A program made the translations under genes and the position numbers. 54,538 nucleotides of DNA. It comes from Phycisphaerales bacterium UBA2421 (GTDB lineage: Bacteria; Planctomycetota; Phycisphaerae; Tepidisphaerales; Tepidisphaeraceae). Positions 31,843 to 40,059 of the stretch are shown in pieces. The stretch's first letter is position 1. Every line of letters starts with the position of its first letter. The notes beneath the pieces were generated by a model. That model was not told the origin of the DNA. It made no database searches and saw only the letters and a program-made list of their open reading frames with translations. The stretch covers positions 331 through 54,868 of the forward strand of contig DDRH01000031.1 of NCBI GenBank assembly GCA_002343075.1, read 5' to 3'.

Positions 31843-32063
31843 CCTCTTGCTCCCAGAATGTACATAAACAATCACATACGAGTTCTAAAGCAGCCAGTGG
31901 TGCTTCGGCCCTCCCCAAGCACGCGAACGAACGCGTCAAAGCCCGCCCCGCTGCGAAAGTGCGTCAGTCTCCCGCCGGTTCCAAACATGCTAGAATCCCC
32001 CGCGTGCCGATGTCGCGAGCCGGACGTGCTATAGGCCGGCGACTAGAAGGAGGCGGGTGATAA

Positions 32064-32159
32064 ATGATATCGGTAGTGACCCCCTATCCTCTCCTGGAAA
32101 TTGATCGACTCTTTTCTTGGGCATACCACCAGCCAGGCAAATTTGGCCATGTCGTATGA
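32064..32159 (+). CDS. Possible 31-residue leader peptide, coupled to the SUKH-like gene
   Basis: Reads MISVVTPYPLLEIDRLFSWA and ends KFGHVV. A GGAGG lies ~10 nt upstream, and its stop overlaps an ATG of the next gene as ATGA (32156-32159). This supports translation and coupling. It could be a leader peptide or the surviving start of a frame-shifted longer gene. No homology recognised. Confidence 0.35.
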   Translation: MISVVTPYPLLEIDRLFSWAYHQPGKFGHVV

Positions 32160-32674
32160 GGAAGCGCTCGATGAAACCCAATGCACAACTGGCACTCGAA
32201 GAAGCTATCAAACAACGACTAGTTGTGGTTGGCCCAGGAACCACCCAAGACATCGTTGATGAAACAGCTAGGGTAATTGGGGTTCCAGATGCTGGTGAAC
32301 TGGCAAGATATCTTTTGATCGCGAACGGATTTCAGCGTGGGCGATTTAGTACCTTCGGTGTCGCTGGCTCACGCGTTCCGCAAAGCAACCGTGGTTCTGC
32401 AGAACTGCCGTGGATGAGCGGCAAGTGCCGTCGACTTTGCGCGCAAGTTCGGACGGCCGCTGGAAAGCCTATTTGGAGTCCTAAGAGCTTATTACAGATG
32501 ACTGCCATTGGGGATGACGGACTTGGAGGAACATTTGTCTGGATCACGGGAGATCCTGCTGGCACCACAACAGTTCTAAGGCTTGATCCTGAAACATGGG
32601 AGCCTATGCAGACGATCGCGGAATCTTATGCTGACTTTTTGCTCTGGATCTTAGCAGCAGAGGCCGTGGTTTAA
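32156..32674 (+). CDS. SUKH (SMI1/KNR4)-like protein, possible immunity protein
   Basis: 172 residues from the ATGA-coupled start; an ATG at 32171 with GAGGAAG 6-7 nt upstream is an equal choice (167 aa). SUKH-like features are ALEEAIKQRL, ELARYLLIANGFQRGRF, the central TAIGDDGLGGTFVWITGD with the usual GDDGxGG turn, and a final ESYADFLLWILAAEA. SUKH proteins often neutralise polymorphic nuclease toxins or bind partners in signalling. No toxin is adjacent. The gene looks AT-richer than its surroundings and lies inside an inverted-repeat-framed patch with a transposase remnant, which suggests acquisition. Assignment is by motif only. Confidence 0.6.
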   Translation: MRKRSMKPNAQLALEEAIKQRLVVVGPGTTQDIVDETARVIGVPDAGELARYLLIANGFQRGRFSTFGVAGSRVPQSNRGSAELPWMSGKCRRLCAQVRTAAGKPIWSPKSLLQMTAIGDDGLGGTFVWITGDPAGTTTVLRLDPETWEPMQTIAESYADFLLWILAAEAVV

Positions 32675-32786
32675 CTTGTGCTACAGAAACTTCAATTGGT
32701 TTTGTTGGCCTTCAACCCGAACGGCAACATCGTGACGTTGCACCCTGACAGTTGAAGGTTGAAAAAAGCGGCGGTTCCCGTCGGTG

Positions 32787-32805
32787 GGATCGTACCTTAC
32801 GATCC
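32787..32805. other. Perfect hairpin between the SUKH-like gene and the transposase remnant
   Basis: GGATCGTA and TACGATCC form an 8-bp stem with a 3-nt loop. CCTTCAAC and GTTGAAGG segments flank it upstream (near 32710 and 32752). They may be parts of the insertion element's end or a terminator without a T-run. Confidence 0.4.
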
Positions 32806-32880
32806 GCTGACTCATGTTCAACCCTTTCTCAAAGGAACCCGTGAGGTAAAAAACTCATCCAGGCATCATGCGGCCACTTT

Positions 32881-33249
32881 TCAATGGTACGCCTTCAACA
32901 ATCCTCCAAGCCGCTCGTGACAGACAATCGGTCCGTCGCGCGGGGTGTTGCGCGCCTGCTCTGTCGGAAAGGGAGCAACATTCCCGATTCCCTGATGCAG
33001 GCGTTCAGCGTGGTAGTGGTCAATGTATTCGGTGACGGCGCGTCTCAACGACGCTTCGCCGAAGTAGATCATCCGGTCGAGACACTCGCTCTTAATCGAC
33101 AAAACGAATCTTTCGGCAAACGCGTTCAGGTTTGGACTTCTCGGCGGCAGCTTGCAGGCAGCAATCCCGATAGCCTTAAAAATCATGTCGAATCCGGTCG
33201 TGAACTTCGTGTCCCTGTCGCGGATCTGATAACGACATTTCGACGGCAC
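32881..33249 (-). pseudogene. Truncated integrase-core transposase
   Basis: Holds only the C-terminal half of a DDE integrase-type transposase: [15 protein letters not shown] with the second Asp, then [21 protein letters not shown] with the catalytic Glu, and [16 protein letters not shown]. The N-terminal DNA-binding domain and first Asp are missing: upstream the frame reads into unrelated sequence before a GTG at 33249. Closest in style to IS3/IS481-group transposases common in planctomycetes. Inactive; it marks a past insertion and deletion beside the repeat at 33303-33325. Confidence 0.8.
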
Positions 33250-33302
33250 ATCGCAGCTTCCGACTGTGAGTGAGTAGGGACTGGGTGGAAGCGGGTTCGG
33301 AA

Positions 33303-33325
33303 CGGGTTGGAAACCCGTGCTACGG
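33303..33325 (+). repeat. Dispersed-type repeat, right copy of an inverted pair
   Basis: CGGGTTGGAAACCCGTG followed by CTACGG; inverted partner of 31820-31842 (22 of 23). The stop codon of the small membrane protein on the minus strand (33320-33322) falls inside it. Confidence 0.8.
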
Positions 33326-33538
33326 TGGCGACCAGAGGTAAACCCCTGCGGTGATGCCCGCTGCCAGGAAGCCGATCACACCCCCAGCCACACCACAAAA
33401 CGCGGTGAAGAATCCAGATTTGCCCTCGAAGCTCGACATCTGCGTGATACGCACAACGAGCAGCCCCACACCGATCCCCGCAGCAAAGCCAACGAGGGCA
33501 CCGGCGATTCCGAATAGTAGGCTGTAGATGATGAACAT
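33320..33538 (-). CDS. Small membrane protein, 72 aa, two helices
   Basis: From the ATG it reads [20 protein letters not shown], continues GIGVGLLVV, then a polar loop [14 protein letters not shown], a second Gly-rich helix [20 protein letters not shown], and ends LWSPP. The two Gly/Ala-rich helices form a hairpin. An upstream in-frame TTG (33562) would add MNDDSADQ. It follows the M24 peptidase gene in the same direction after 55 nt, so it may be co-transcribed. Its last codons come from the dispersed repeat. No family recognised. Confidence 0.6.
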   Translation of the reverse strand: MFIIYSLLFGIAGALVGFAAGIGVGLLVVRITQMSSFEGKSGFFTAFCGVAGGVIGFLAAGITAGVYLWSPP

Positions 33539-33593
33539 TTGATCTGCCGAATCATCGTTCAAAATGCATGCGGCGGCTGGAAGAGGCTGTTGT

Positions 33594-34778
33594 TTACACC
33601 AGGATCACATCTCCCTGGATTTCGCTCGTCAGAACCGGTCCGCTGTGCTCGTCGATGTAGACATTAATCTCGCTGCGGCAGCCAAACTTGCCGGGGAGAT
33701 AGAGGGCTGGCTCGATGGTGAAGCCCAGCCGGGGCAGGAGCAGGCGGGTGTCGTGAGTTTCGAAGTTGTCGATGTTGACGCCGAGGCCATGAATCTTCGC
33801 GCCCGGCGAGAGGCTGTGGCCGGTGCGGTGGATGATGTGTGGTTCCTCGCCGGCCTGCCGGAAAACGTTCATCGCGGCATCGTCTACGTCGCAGCCCATG
33901 ACGGGTGACTGATTGTTCCACGCATCGACGCACCGCTGCAGCGCGGCATCGCGGGCGGCTTTGACGGTGTTGAAGATGCGGTGGTGTTCGCCGGGCACTT
34001 GTTCGCCGGCGAAAGCGACCCAGGTAATGTCGCTGAAGATATGCTCCTCACCGGGCCAGCGTGCCCAGAGATCGATCAGCACCCAATCGCCCCGGCGGAT
34101 TTCCTTCGGCCGCTGCGCGTCGACTTCAAAATGCGGGTCGGCGCTGTTTTCGTTACAGCCGACGATGGGCGGATGATCGGGGTCAAGCTTTTCATCGGCG
34201 AACCGGCGGAGAATGAAACTCTGCACGCCGTACTCGGTTACCTTCTTCTTTTCGGCCAGCCGGCCGCGAATGAGGGCGAACGCCTCGTCCTTGATCTGAT
34301 TCACAAGCTTAGCCGCCCTGCGATGGGCTTCGAGAGATTCGGGCGACCAGCGTGCGGTGCAGAGTTGCACGAGGTCGGCGGACGAAACAACCTCGCACCC
34401 GACCGAGCGGACCAGATCGATCACCCCGCCGTCAACAAAACTGGCCGCGGGCAGGTCGCCGTGGTGCGACCATTCCATGGCGATGCGCCGGCGCGGCGAC
34501 ACCTGCTCGCGCACCCACTGCTGCCATTGGGGCCAACTGAGGAACACCGTCTTCTGGGCATTCAGGGCGTCGAACTGAGGCGCGTCAATCCGATGCACCG
34601 CGAGCAAAGGCTCGCCGTGGCTCGGAATGAGCAGGGCGACGCGCCGGGTGGTCCATTTCTTCCCTCCGAGCAGTTGGCTAAAGACAGGGTTGCCCCCACG
34701 AAAATCGTAGACAAGCCACGCATCGAGGTTGTTTTGCTGAAGATAGTCCTGAATGGTCTGGATTTGCTGCGGCGTCAT
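33594..34778 (-). CDS. M24-family metallopeptidase (Xaa-Pro aminopeptidase-like)
   Basis: 394 residues. The N-terminal creatinase-like domain (DAWLVYDFRGGNPVFSQLLGG) precedes a pita-bread domain with GDWVLIDLWARW, HIFSDITWVAF, HRTGHSLSPGAKIHGLG and FTIEPALYLPGKFGCRSEI, which supply the Asp/Asp/His/Glu/Glu metal ligands. It should remove N-terminal residues before proline or act on related dipeptides in the cytoplasm. The start at MTPQQIQ fits family length; the frame is open to 34883 but those residues are unlike the family. Divergent from the rRNA methyltransferase with 103 bp between starts. Confidence 0.88.
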   Translation of the reverse strand: MTPQQIQTIQDYLQQNNLDAWLVYDFRGGNPVFSQLLGGKKWTTRRVALLIPSHGEPLLAVHRIDAPQFDALNAQKTVFLSWPQWQQWVREQVSPRRRIAMEWSHHGDLPAASFVDGGVIDLVRSVGCEVVSSADLVQLCTARWSPESLEAHRRAAKLVNQIKDEAFALIRGRLAEKKKVTEYGVQSFILRRFADEKLDPDHPPIVGCNENSADPHFEVDAQRPKEIRRGDWVLIDLWARWPGEEHIFSDITWVAFAGEQVPGEHHRIFNTVKAARDAALQRCVDAWNNQSPVMGCDVDDAAMNVFRQAGEEPHIIHRTGHSLSPGAKIHGLGVNIDNFETHDTRLLLPRLGFTIEPALYLPGKFGCRSEINVYIDEHSGPVLTSEIQGDVILV

Positions 34779-34881
34779 GGTTGCATTCGTCGCATGAACG
34801 CGGCGGGGCGTCAACTGGGCGGGAAAAGAGTCGTCACGGCAAACGGCATTCTTGAGCGAAATGCGATATCCTTCCCGGCGC

Positions 34882-35901
34882 ATGTCAAATGCGGAGGCAG
34901 TGGCAGAGTTTCAACGGTTGCTCGCGCCGGCGGTGGATCGTCGGCGGGGGTTGTTGGGCGCCGGCATCACGCAGGCATTCCGCGCGTTTTCCGGCGACGG
35001 CGACGGGCTTGATGGCGTTTACATCGACATCTACGGCCCGGGTGCGGTGATGATCGAATATGAAGGCCGTGCGCCGGCAGGGTTTGATGCGGCAGCGGGC
35101 GCGCAACTGGCGCTTGAAGCGCTTCGCCCACTCGGGGTGCGCGCAGTGTATCACAAGCCGTTCATCCGAGACCGCTCGCGCCTCGGCGGCGCGCTGCCAG
35201 AGTGCGTGACCAATGCCCGCCCGGCGGCGGGTGAGGTGCTGCCGGAGTTTTTGCTGGTACGCGAGCACGATTGGGCCCTGGAAGTGCGGCTTTACGACGG
35301 ACTTTCCACGGGCGTGTTTCTCGATCAACGTGCCAACCGCAGGTGGGTCGCGGACTTCTGCGCAGCGTTTCACCGATCATCCGGAAAGCCCGCGGCGGTG
35401 TTGAACACCTTTGCGTACACCTGCGCGTTTTCGGTCGCCGCAGGGAAGCATGCCACGACAACGAGCGTGGACATCTCGCCGCGCTACCTGGAATGGGGCC
35501 GCCGCAATTTCGCACATAACAGCATCGACAGCTCGAAGCATTTCTTCACGAAGATGGACACATTCGAATTCTTCGGTTTTGCGCGCAAGAAAGGTTGGAA
35601 GTACGACCTGATCATCCTCGACCCGCCGAGCTTTGCGTCGGGATCGAAGAAGAAGGGCATCAAGCCGTGGAGCTCGCTCGACCACTACGCACGACTGGTC
35701 GGCGAAGCCGCGGGCCTGCTCGCGGCGGGTGGAGCCGTCTTCGCCAGCACCAACACACAGGAACTCTGCCGTACAGGCCGGCTGGAGAGAGAAATAGCCA
35801 AAGCCGTCGGCCGGCCGAAATGGATTGACCTGCCGGAGGTGGACGCCGATTTCGCGAACGAGTGCGACCGGTTTAGCGCGCGGGCATTCCATATCCACTA
35901 A
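34882..35901 (+). CDS. Class I SAM-dependent rRNA methyltransferase (RlmI-like)
   Basis: 339 residues. The N-terminal half has RAFSGDGDGLDGVYIDIYG and EHDWALEVRLYDGLSTGVFLDQR, the hallmark lead-in of RlmI/RlmK-type 23S rRNA (cytosine-C5 or guanine-N7) methyltransferases; the Rossmann part follows with VLNTFAYTCAFSVAAG (SAM loop), TTSVDISPRYLEWGRRN and the catalytic-region DLIILDPPSFASGSKKKG. A typical PUA domain is reduced or absent. Start chosen at MSNAEAV. It is 32 nt before the SDR gene in the same direction, so the two may share a transcript. Confidence 0.88.
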   Translation: MSNAEAVAEFQRLLAPAVDRRRGLLGAGITQAFRAFSGDGDGLDGVYIDIYGPGAVMIEYEGRAPAGFDAAAGAQLALEALRPLGVRAVYHKPFIRDRSRLGGALPECVTNARPAAGEVLPEFLLVREHDWALEVRLYDGLSTGVFLDQRANRRWVADFCAAFHRSSGKPAAVLNTFAYTCAFSVAAGKHATTTSVDISPRYLEWGRRNFAHNSIDSSKHFFTKMDTFEFFGFARKKGWKYDLIILDPPSFASGSKKKGIKPWSSLDHYARLVGEAAGLLAAGGAVFASTNTQELCRTGRLEREIAKAVGRPKWIDLPEVDADFANECDRFSARAFHIH

Positions 35902-35933
35902 GCCTCAGTCATGAAGGCTCGGAGCATCTGACA

Positions 35934-36947
35934 ATGAACACCCTCCTCCTCGGCGGCACAGGTTTGATCAGCACCGGAATCGTCACGCACCTGCTGGCGC
36001 GCGGGGCGGCGGTCACCATGCTCAACCGCGGGCAGCGCGAAAGCACGCTGCCTTCGGGGGTGAGGGCGATCGTGGGCGATCGGAATGATGCAGCAACGCT
36101 CGCGCGCGTGGCAAACGAGACACGCTACGACGTCGTCATCGACATGATCTGCTTCGCGCCCGATCAGGCCGTCAAGACCATCGAAGCATTCGACAAGCGT
36201 TGTGCGCAATTGATCTTCTGTTCGACCGTCTGCACCTACGGCGTGAAGGTGCCGCCGGGGGTGCTGGTGGATGAATCGTTTCCTCAGGAGCCGATTAGCG
36301 ATTATGGGCGTAACAAGCTTGCCTGCGAACGACTGTTTCTTGATGCACATCGCACCGGCAAGTTTGCCGCGACGGTCATTCGCCCGAGTTGTACATATGG
36401 TCCGGGAAATGCGCTGATCGACAACCTCGAATTTGATCCGCCGACGTGGGACCGCATGGAGAAGGGCCTGCCCGTGCTCTGCGCGGGTGATGGACTTGGC
36501 CTCTGGCAGGCCACTCATCGCGATGATGTGGGCAAGCTGTTTGCATATTCGGCGCTCAACACAAAGACCTACGGTGAATGCTATAACGCGACGCGCGACG
36601 AAGTGTTTACCTGGCGCGACTACTATCATCAGGCCGCCGAGGCGCTGGGAACCACGCCGCGGTTGCTTTTTATGCCGGCCGATTGGATCGTCGCGCACGA
36701 CCCGCAGCGGTTCGTCGGGTTGCAGGAAATTTTTCGATATCACGGCGCCTACACATCAGCAAAGGCGAAGCACGATGTGCCGGAGTTTAAGTGCGAGATT
36801 GGGTTCGTAGAAGGCGTGCGCCAAACGCTTACGGACGTCCGCCGGCGCGGCAAATGGAAGTCGGCCGAGGGCGATAAACGGATGGCCGAAATGGTACGCA
36901 TCGCGACGGCGCTCCAGCGAAGCCCCGCGGTGGCTGGGCAAGGTTAA
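35934..36947 (+). CDS. NAD-dependent epimerase/dehydratase family (atypical/extended SDR)
   Basis: 337 residues. NAD-binding LLGGTGLISTGIV at the start, D-loop DRNDAATLARVANE, CSTVCTYGVKVPPG and catalytic YGRNKLACE (Tyr-x3-Lys), then IRPSCTYGPGN and ATHRDDVGKLFAYSAL. It resembles NmrA/CSP41-like or sugar-epimerase SDRs with a C-terminal substrate domain, but substrate is not evident. Its TAA stop shares the TTAA at 36944-36947 with the stop of the giant PEP-CTERM gene on the other strand, a tail-to-tail overlap. Confidence 0.85.
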   Translation: MNTLLLGGTGLISTGIVTHLLARGAAVTMLNRGQRESTLPSGVRAIVGDRNDAATLARVANETRYDVVIDMICFAPDQAVKTIEAFDKRCAQLIFCSTVCTYGVKVPPGVLVDESFPQEPISDYGRNKLACERLFLDAHRTGKFAATVIRPSCTYGPGNALIDNLEFDPPTWDRMEKGLPVLCAGDGLGLWQATHRDDVGKLFAYSALNTKTYGECYNATRDEVFTWRDYYHQAAEALGTTPRLLFMPADWIVAHDPQRFVGLQEIFRYHGAYTSAKAKHDVPEFKCEIGFVEGVRQTLTDVRRRGKWKSAEGDKRMAEMVRIATALQRSPAVAGQG

Positions 36948-39900
36948 TTGTGTAAGAGTAAACATCGGCGCGTGCGACGCGACCCCAACAGCATAAACGC
37001 CATAACACCTGCAACACCGCCCGGCTCCGGCACACTCACCCGCGGCGTGCCGGCGGGGAGGCTTTGCCCGAAGTTCGCTGCCAGGGCAGTGAAATCGTCG
37101 AGATTCACTAAGCTGTCATAATTGAAGTTGCCGTGAACCCACGACCCTGCGCCACCGAACGTCGCAGCGAGGCGGGTGAAGTCGTTCAAATCAACCGCGC
37201 CCGACAGATCGGCATCGCCGGGCAGCGTGAAGCGGATGAGAACGGCGGTGCTATCGATCGGCTGGCCAGCGAAGGCCGAAGGCGAACCGATATCGGTGGC
37301 CTCGGCAAAGCCTAAAGCGCGGTTTGGCGTCGTGGCGGCGATGGAGCTGTTGATGCCGGCGCCGTTCCAACTGCCACCGGCGAAACCGTTTTGAAGGAAC
37401 CCGCCAATCTGCGTCAATGGTGAAGCGCCGGTGTAGTCGATCACCAGCGCGCTGTCGGCCAGATCAAGAAAGCCGCCGACGACCGCAAGCGTGTTTAACC
37501 TGCTGGAGTTATCGCTCGCGCCGCCCGGCGCGATTCGCGCAATGCCGCCCACACTGAGTGAATGCTCGCGAATTCGGCCCGCCGTCAGACTTGCCGCCGC
37601 CTGCACGCTGGTGCTACCCGTACCATCGATTGAACCGATGGACGAGATGCCACCCGTTAGGAAGATCTTTGCTCCGCCGCCGGTAATGCTTCCGGTGCCG
37701 GTGATGCTGTTGACAAAGCTTGCCGTTGCACCCGCGGCGACGCGAAGCTCACCGTTGTTGGTGATGGGGTTCTGAAGAGTAAAGCTCAGGGGTGCGTCGA
37801 CAGCGATCAATCCACCGTTGGTGATTCCCCCTCCGGAGACAAAGCTCCCGCCGCGCAAGTGGAGTTCGCCGCCGAGTTCGATCGTCGTCGAATTGGTCAC
37901 ATTGACATTGCGAACATCGAGCGACAACACGCTTCCAAGCGGCCCGGTTGAACCGATGATTAGCGGCGCGAACGTCAGGCCGAACGTCCCGCTGTCAAAC
38001 TGTATTGGGGGCGTGGCGCTGAAAGCGGCCACAGTCAGGTTGCCCCCATCGAGCACGAGCGGCGCGCTGGCAATCGTAAACCCTTGCGAAATCAGATGTT
38101 GGCCCGCCCCAATGGTGTGTGCCGGGCCGAGCAGTTTGTCGAGAAACGCCGCCGACATGGTGAGATTTGGGAATGCCTCGAAGTCCATCGTGCCAGAATT
38201 GAAGTTGAATTCGGCCGTCGGGTCGAAGAAGAGTTGGTTCAATCGAAGCGTCCCGCCGTTGAGCACGATGGTTCCTTGATTGCCGACGCGTAGATCGTTG
38301 AACACGTCGACGACCCCGCCGGCGTTGATCGTCAGCGTTCCGATCGCGCCGGTGGGTTGTGTTGCGTGGACTCCTACGGTCATGCTGTCGGATATGTCCC
38401 AGAGTGAATCAGCGCCGCCGACGGTTGCTTCGCCCCGTCCACCGAGTGTGCTGGAGGGAATGGCGGCGCTGTCGGTCTCCACACGCCCACCGTTCTCGAT
38501 CGTAAGCGATCCACCGCTCACGGCGATCGACCCTTGACTTAAGAATGGCGCAACGTCGAGCCTCGAGCCCAGTCCACTCACCAGAATACTGGAAGTAGGG
38601 CCGCGAACGTCGATCCGGCTCGTCGTCACCAAGCCGCCGTCCATGATGCGCAACCGCCCATTGCCCGAGCCACCAAGCTGCAGCGTGCCGGTGCACGACC
38701 AGCGGGAGTTGGCACCCGTTACATCGACGGTTCCGGTCCCGGCTGAACCCAGGTGCCCTCGAACGCTGTTTACAGATCCGCCGTTGCCGATGTTCAACGT
38801 GCCGTTGCCGTTGACGCCGATCTCCAGCGTACCGGCGTTGCTCCACTGCGAACCTGAACCGAACACATCGACGCTGGCATGGCTGACGTTCGCTTCGGCG
38901 ACAATGGTGCGCGCCCCGGTGGAGGCCACTCGCCCACCGCTGGAAATGACCAGAGAAGCCGAACCAAATCGGCCGATCGTCAGATCGGTAAAGCTCGCAC
39001 TTCCGCTCGAGCCAATGACGCTTAGCACGCCTGCAGAGCCGCCGGGATTGTGCGCCAAGATTGCGACTCCGCCTTGAAGCCGCGCCGATGTGCTGACTGT
39101 GCCCGAGCCAGAGTTGCCAATCACGAGCGTTCCGGTTTGATTCCACCGAGCAGTGGAGGTGTCCATGGAAACGACGCCTGCCGTGCCGATTGCATCGCCA
39201 AGGATTGCGGTACCGTTGTTCTGCACAACGGCGCCGATGTTGATGAGCATCGTTCCATTGCCGTCATTGCCGACCAGCAGCGAGTTGGTTGTGAGCTGCG
39301 AAAACGGCCCGCCGATCACAGCGTTACCGATGCTGCCTGTTCCGCTGCCCACTTCGAGCGTGCTCGCCAGGATGGTGCCGCCGCCGAGGTCCATTGTGAG
39401 CGTGCCGGTCGCGGACGCGCCACCAATGAGCAAGCGCGGAAGTCCGGTGACTGTCGCGCCGCCGGTGACCGTCAGCGATCCGACGCCGCCCGGAACGGCA
39501 CCGACCAACATCTGCGGCGTGAGCGCTGAGCTAAAATTGAAAGTTCCGTTCTGAATTGTCAACCGCGCGTTCCGCGCAACGAGGATGGTCCCGCCGCCGC
39601 CGATGCTTCCGACTTCGTTTCCGGTGATGGACGTGGCGGTGTAAGTTCGCCCGCCGAGGTTGAAGGTGACGAAATCGTTCTTCACCTTTACCGCCTGCGT
39701 CTGCGCGTTGGCGTTGAAAGTGATCGTGTAGGTGGCCAGGCCCGGCGGGAAGAAGACAGAGGAATTGCTGAAGTTCGCAACGTCATTGACGCCAGGCAAC
39801 AGGCCGTTTTGCCAGTTGGTACTCGTACTAAAGTTCCCACCGGCGGTGTTGCTCCACGAACGATCCGCACCAATCGTCGGCGTTGACAGCGCTGTCAGTC

Positions 39901-39976
39901 CGATGGCACCCAGCGCTGCCAGCAGTACTCGCTGCGAGTTCCGTGTTTGTCCTGTTAAGCCAATCCTTGTCATCAT
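36944..39976 (-). CDS. Giant PEP-CTERM protein with T5SS-type beta repeats and dockerin-like module (paralogue 1)
   Basis: 1010 residues. Signal peptide LLAALGAIGLTALSTPTIGA, then RSWSNTAGGNFSTSTNWQNG, the opening of autotransporter-associated beta domains. A long series of ~20-25-residue T5SS/PEP-CTERM repeats follows (LEIGVNGNGTLNIGNGGSVN, TLQLGGSGNGRLRIMDGG). The C-terminus has GAWNGAGINSSIAATTPNRA, two EF-hand/dockerin-like loops (GDADLSGAVDLNDFTRLAAT; NYDSLVNLDDFTALAANFG) and PEP-CTERM: SVPEPGG, helix, SRRTRR plus six residues. Expected extracellular adhesin or matrix protein. GGAGG lies 6 nt before the ATG. 83 nt after paralogue 2 stops. Confidence 0.9.
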   Translation of the reverse strand: MMTRIGLTGQTRNSQRVLLAALGAIGLTALSTPTIGADRSWSNTAGGNFSTSTNWQNGLLPGVNDVANFSNSSVFFPPGLATYTITFNANAQTQAVKVKNDFVTFNLGGRTYTATSITGNEVGSIGGGGTILVARNARLTIQNGTFNFSSALTPQMLVGAVPGGVGSLTVTGGATVTGLPRLLIGGASATGTLTMDLGGGTILASTLEVGSGTGSIGNAVIGGPFSQLTTNSLLVGNDGNGTMLINIGAVVQNNGTAILGDAIGTAGVVSMDTSTARWNQTGTLVIGNSGSGTVSTSARLQGGVAILAHNPGGSAGVLSVIGSSGSASFTDLTIGRFGSASLVISSGGRVASTGARTIVAEANVSHASVDVFGSGSQWSNAGTLEIGVNGNGTLNIGNGGSVNSVRGHLGSAGTGTVDVTGANSRWSCTGTLQLGGSGNGRLRIMDGGLVTTSRIDVRGPTSSILVSGLGSRLDVAPFLSQGSIAVSGGSLTIENGGRVETDSAAIPSSTLGGRGEATVGGADSLWDISDSMTVGVHATQPTGAIGTLTINAGGVVDVFNDLRVGNQGTIVLNGGTLRLNQLFFDPTAEFNFNSGTMDFEAFPNLTMSAAFLDKLLGPAHTIGAGQHLISQGFTIASAPLVLDGGNLTVAAFSATPPIQFDSGTFGLTFAPLIIGSTGPLGSVLSLDVRNVNVTNSTTIELGGELHLRGGSFVSGGGITNGGLIAVDAPLSFTLQNPITNNGELRVAAGATASFVNSITGTGSITGGGAKIFLTGGISSIGSIDGTGSTSVQAAASLTAGRIREHSLSVGGIARIAPGGASDNSSRLNTLAVVGGFLDLADSALVIDYTGASPLTQIGGFLQNGFAGGSWNGAGINSSIAATTPNRALGFAEATDIGSPSAFAGQPIDSTAVLIRFTLPGDADLSGAVDLNDFTRLAATFGGAGSWVHGNFNYDSLVNLDDFTALAANFGQSLPAGTPRVSVPEPGGVAGVMAFMLLGSRRTRRCLLLHN
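39690..39862 (-). repeat. Near-identical block shared with paralogue 2, copy 1
   Basis: 173 bp matching 42812-42984 at all but two positions, offset 3122 bp. It encodes the start of the mature domain (SNTAGGNFST to NANAQTQAV). Flanking coding sequence is more diverged, so the block looks recently homogenised. Confidence 0.9.
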
Positions 39977-40059
39977 GACCTGCCTCCAACTGCAATGCTG
40001 CATCGCGCCATCGACTTCGGCTTGAGTGAGAGCGCGCTGTTCGAAGCGATGATTTGCGA

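Larger units (their letters stand above)
31580..32063. other. Intergenic region of accessory character, 484 bp
   Basis: Holds copy B of the composite element (31654-31752), a GGTTGGAAACCCGTG-type repeat (31820-31842) and a short AT-richer stretch with ACATAAACAATCACATACGAG. The sequence GAAGGAGGCGGGTGATAA just before 32064 offers a ribosome site for the following small reading frame. No longer gene is supported. Confidence 0.7.

Noticed and set aside
33981..35012. Plus-strand frame of 343 codons over the M24 peptidase
   Set aside because: Shadow of the M24 gene; its end merges into the divergent promoter region and methyltransferase start.
35898..36743. Minus-strand frame of 281 codons over the SDR gene
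   Set aside because: Shadow of a gene with intact NAD-binding and Tyr-x3-Lys motifs on the other strand.
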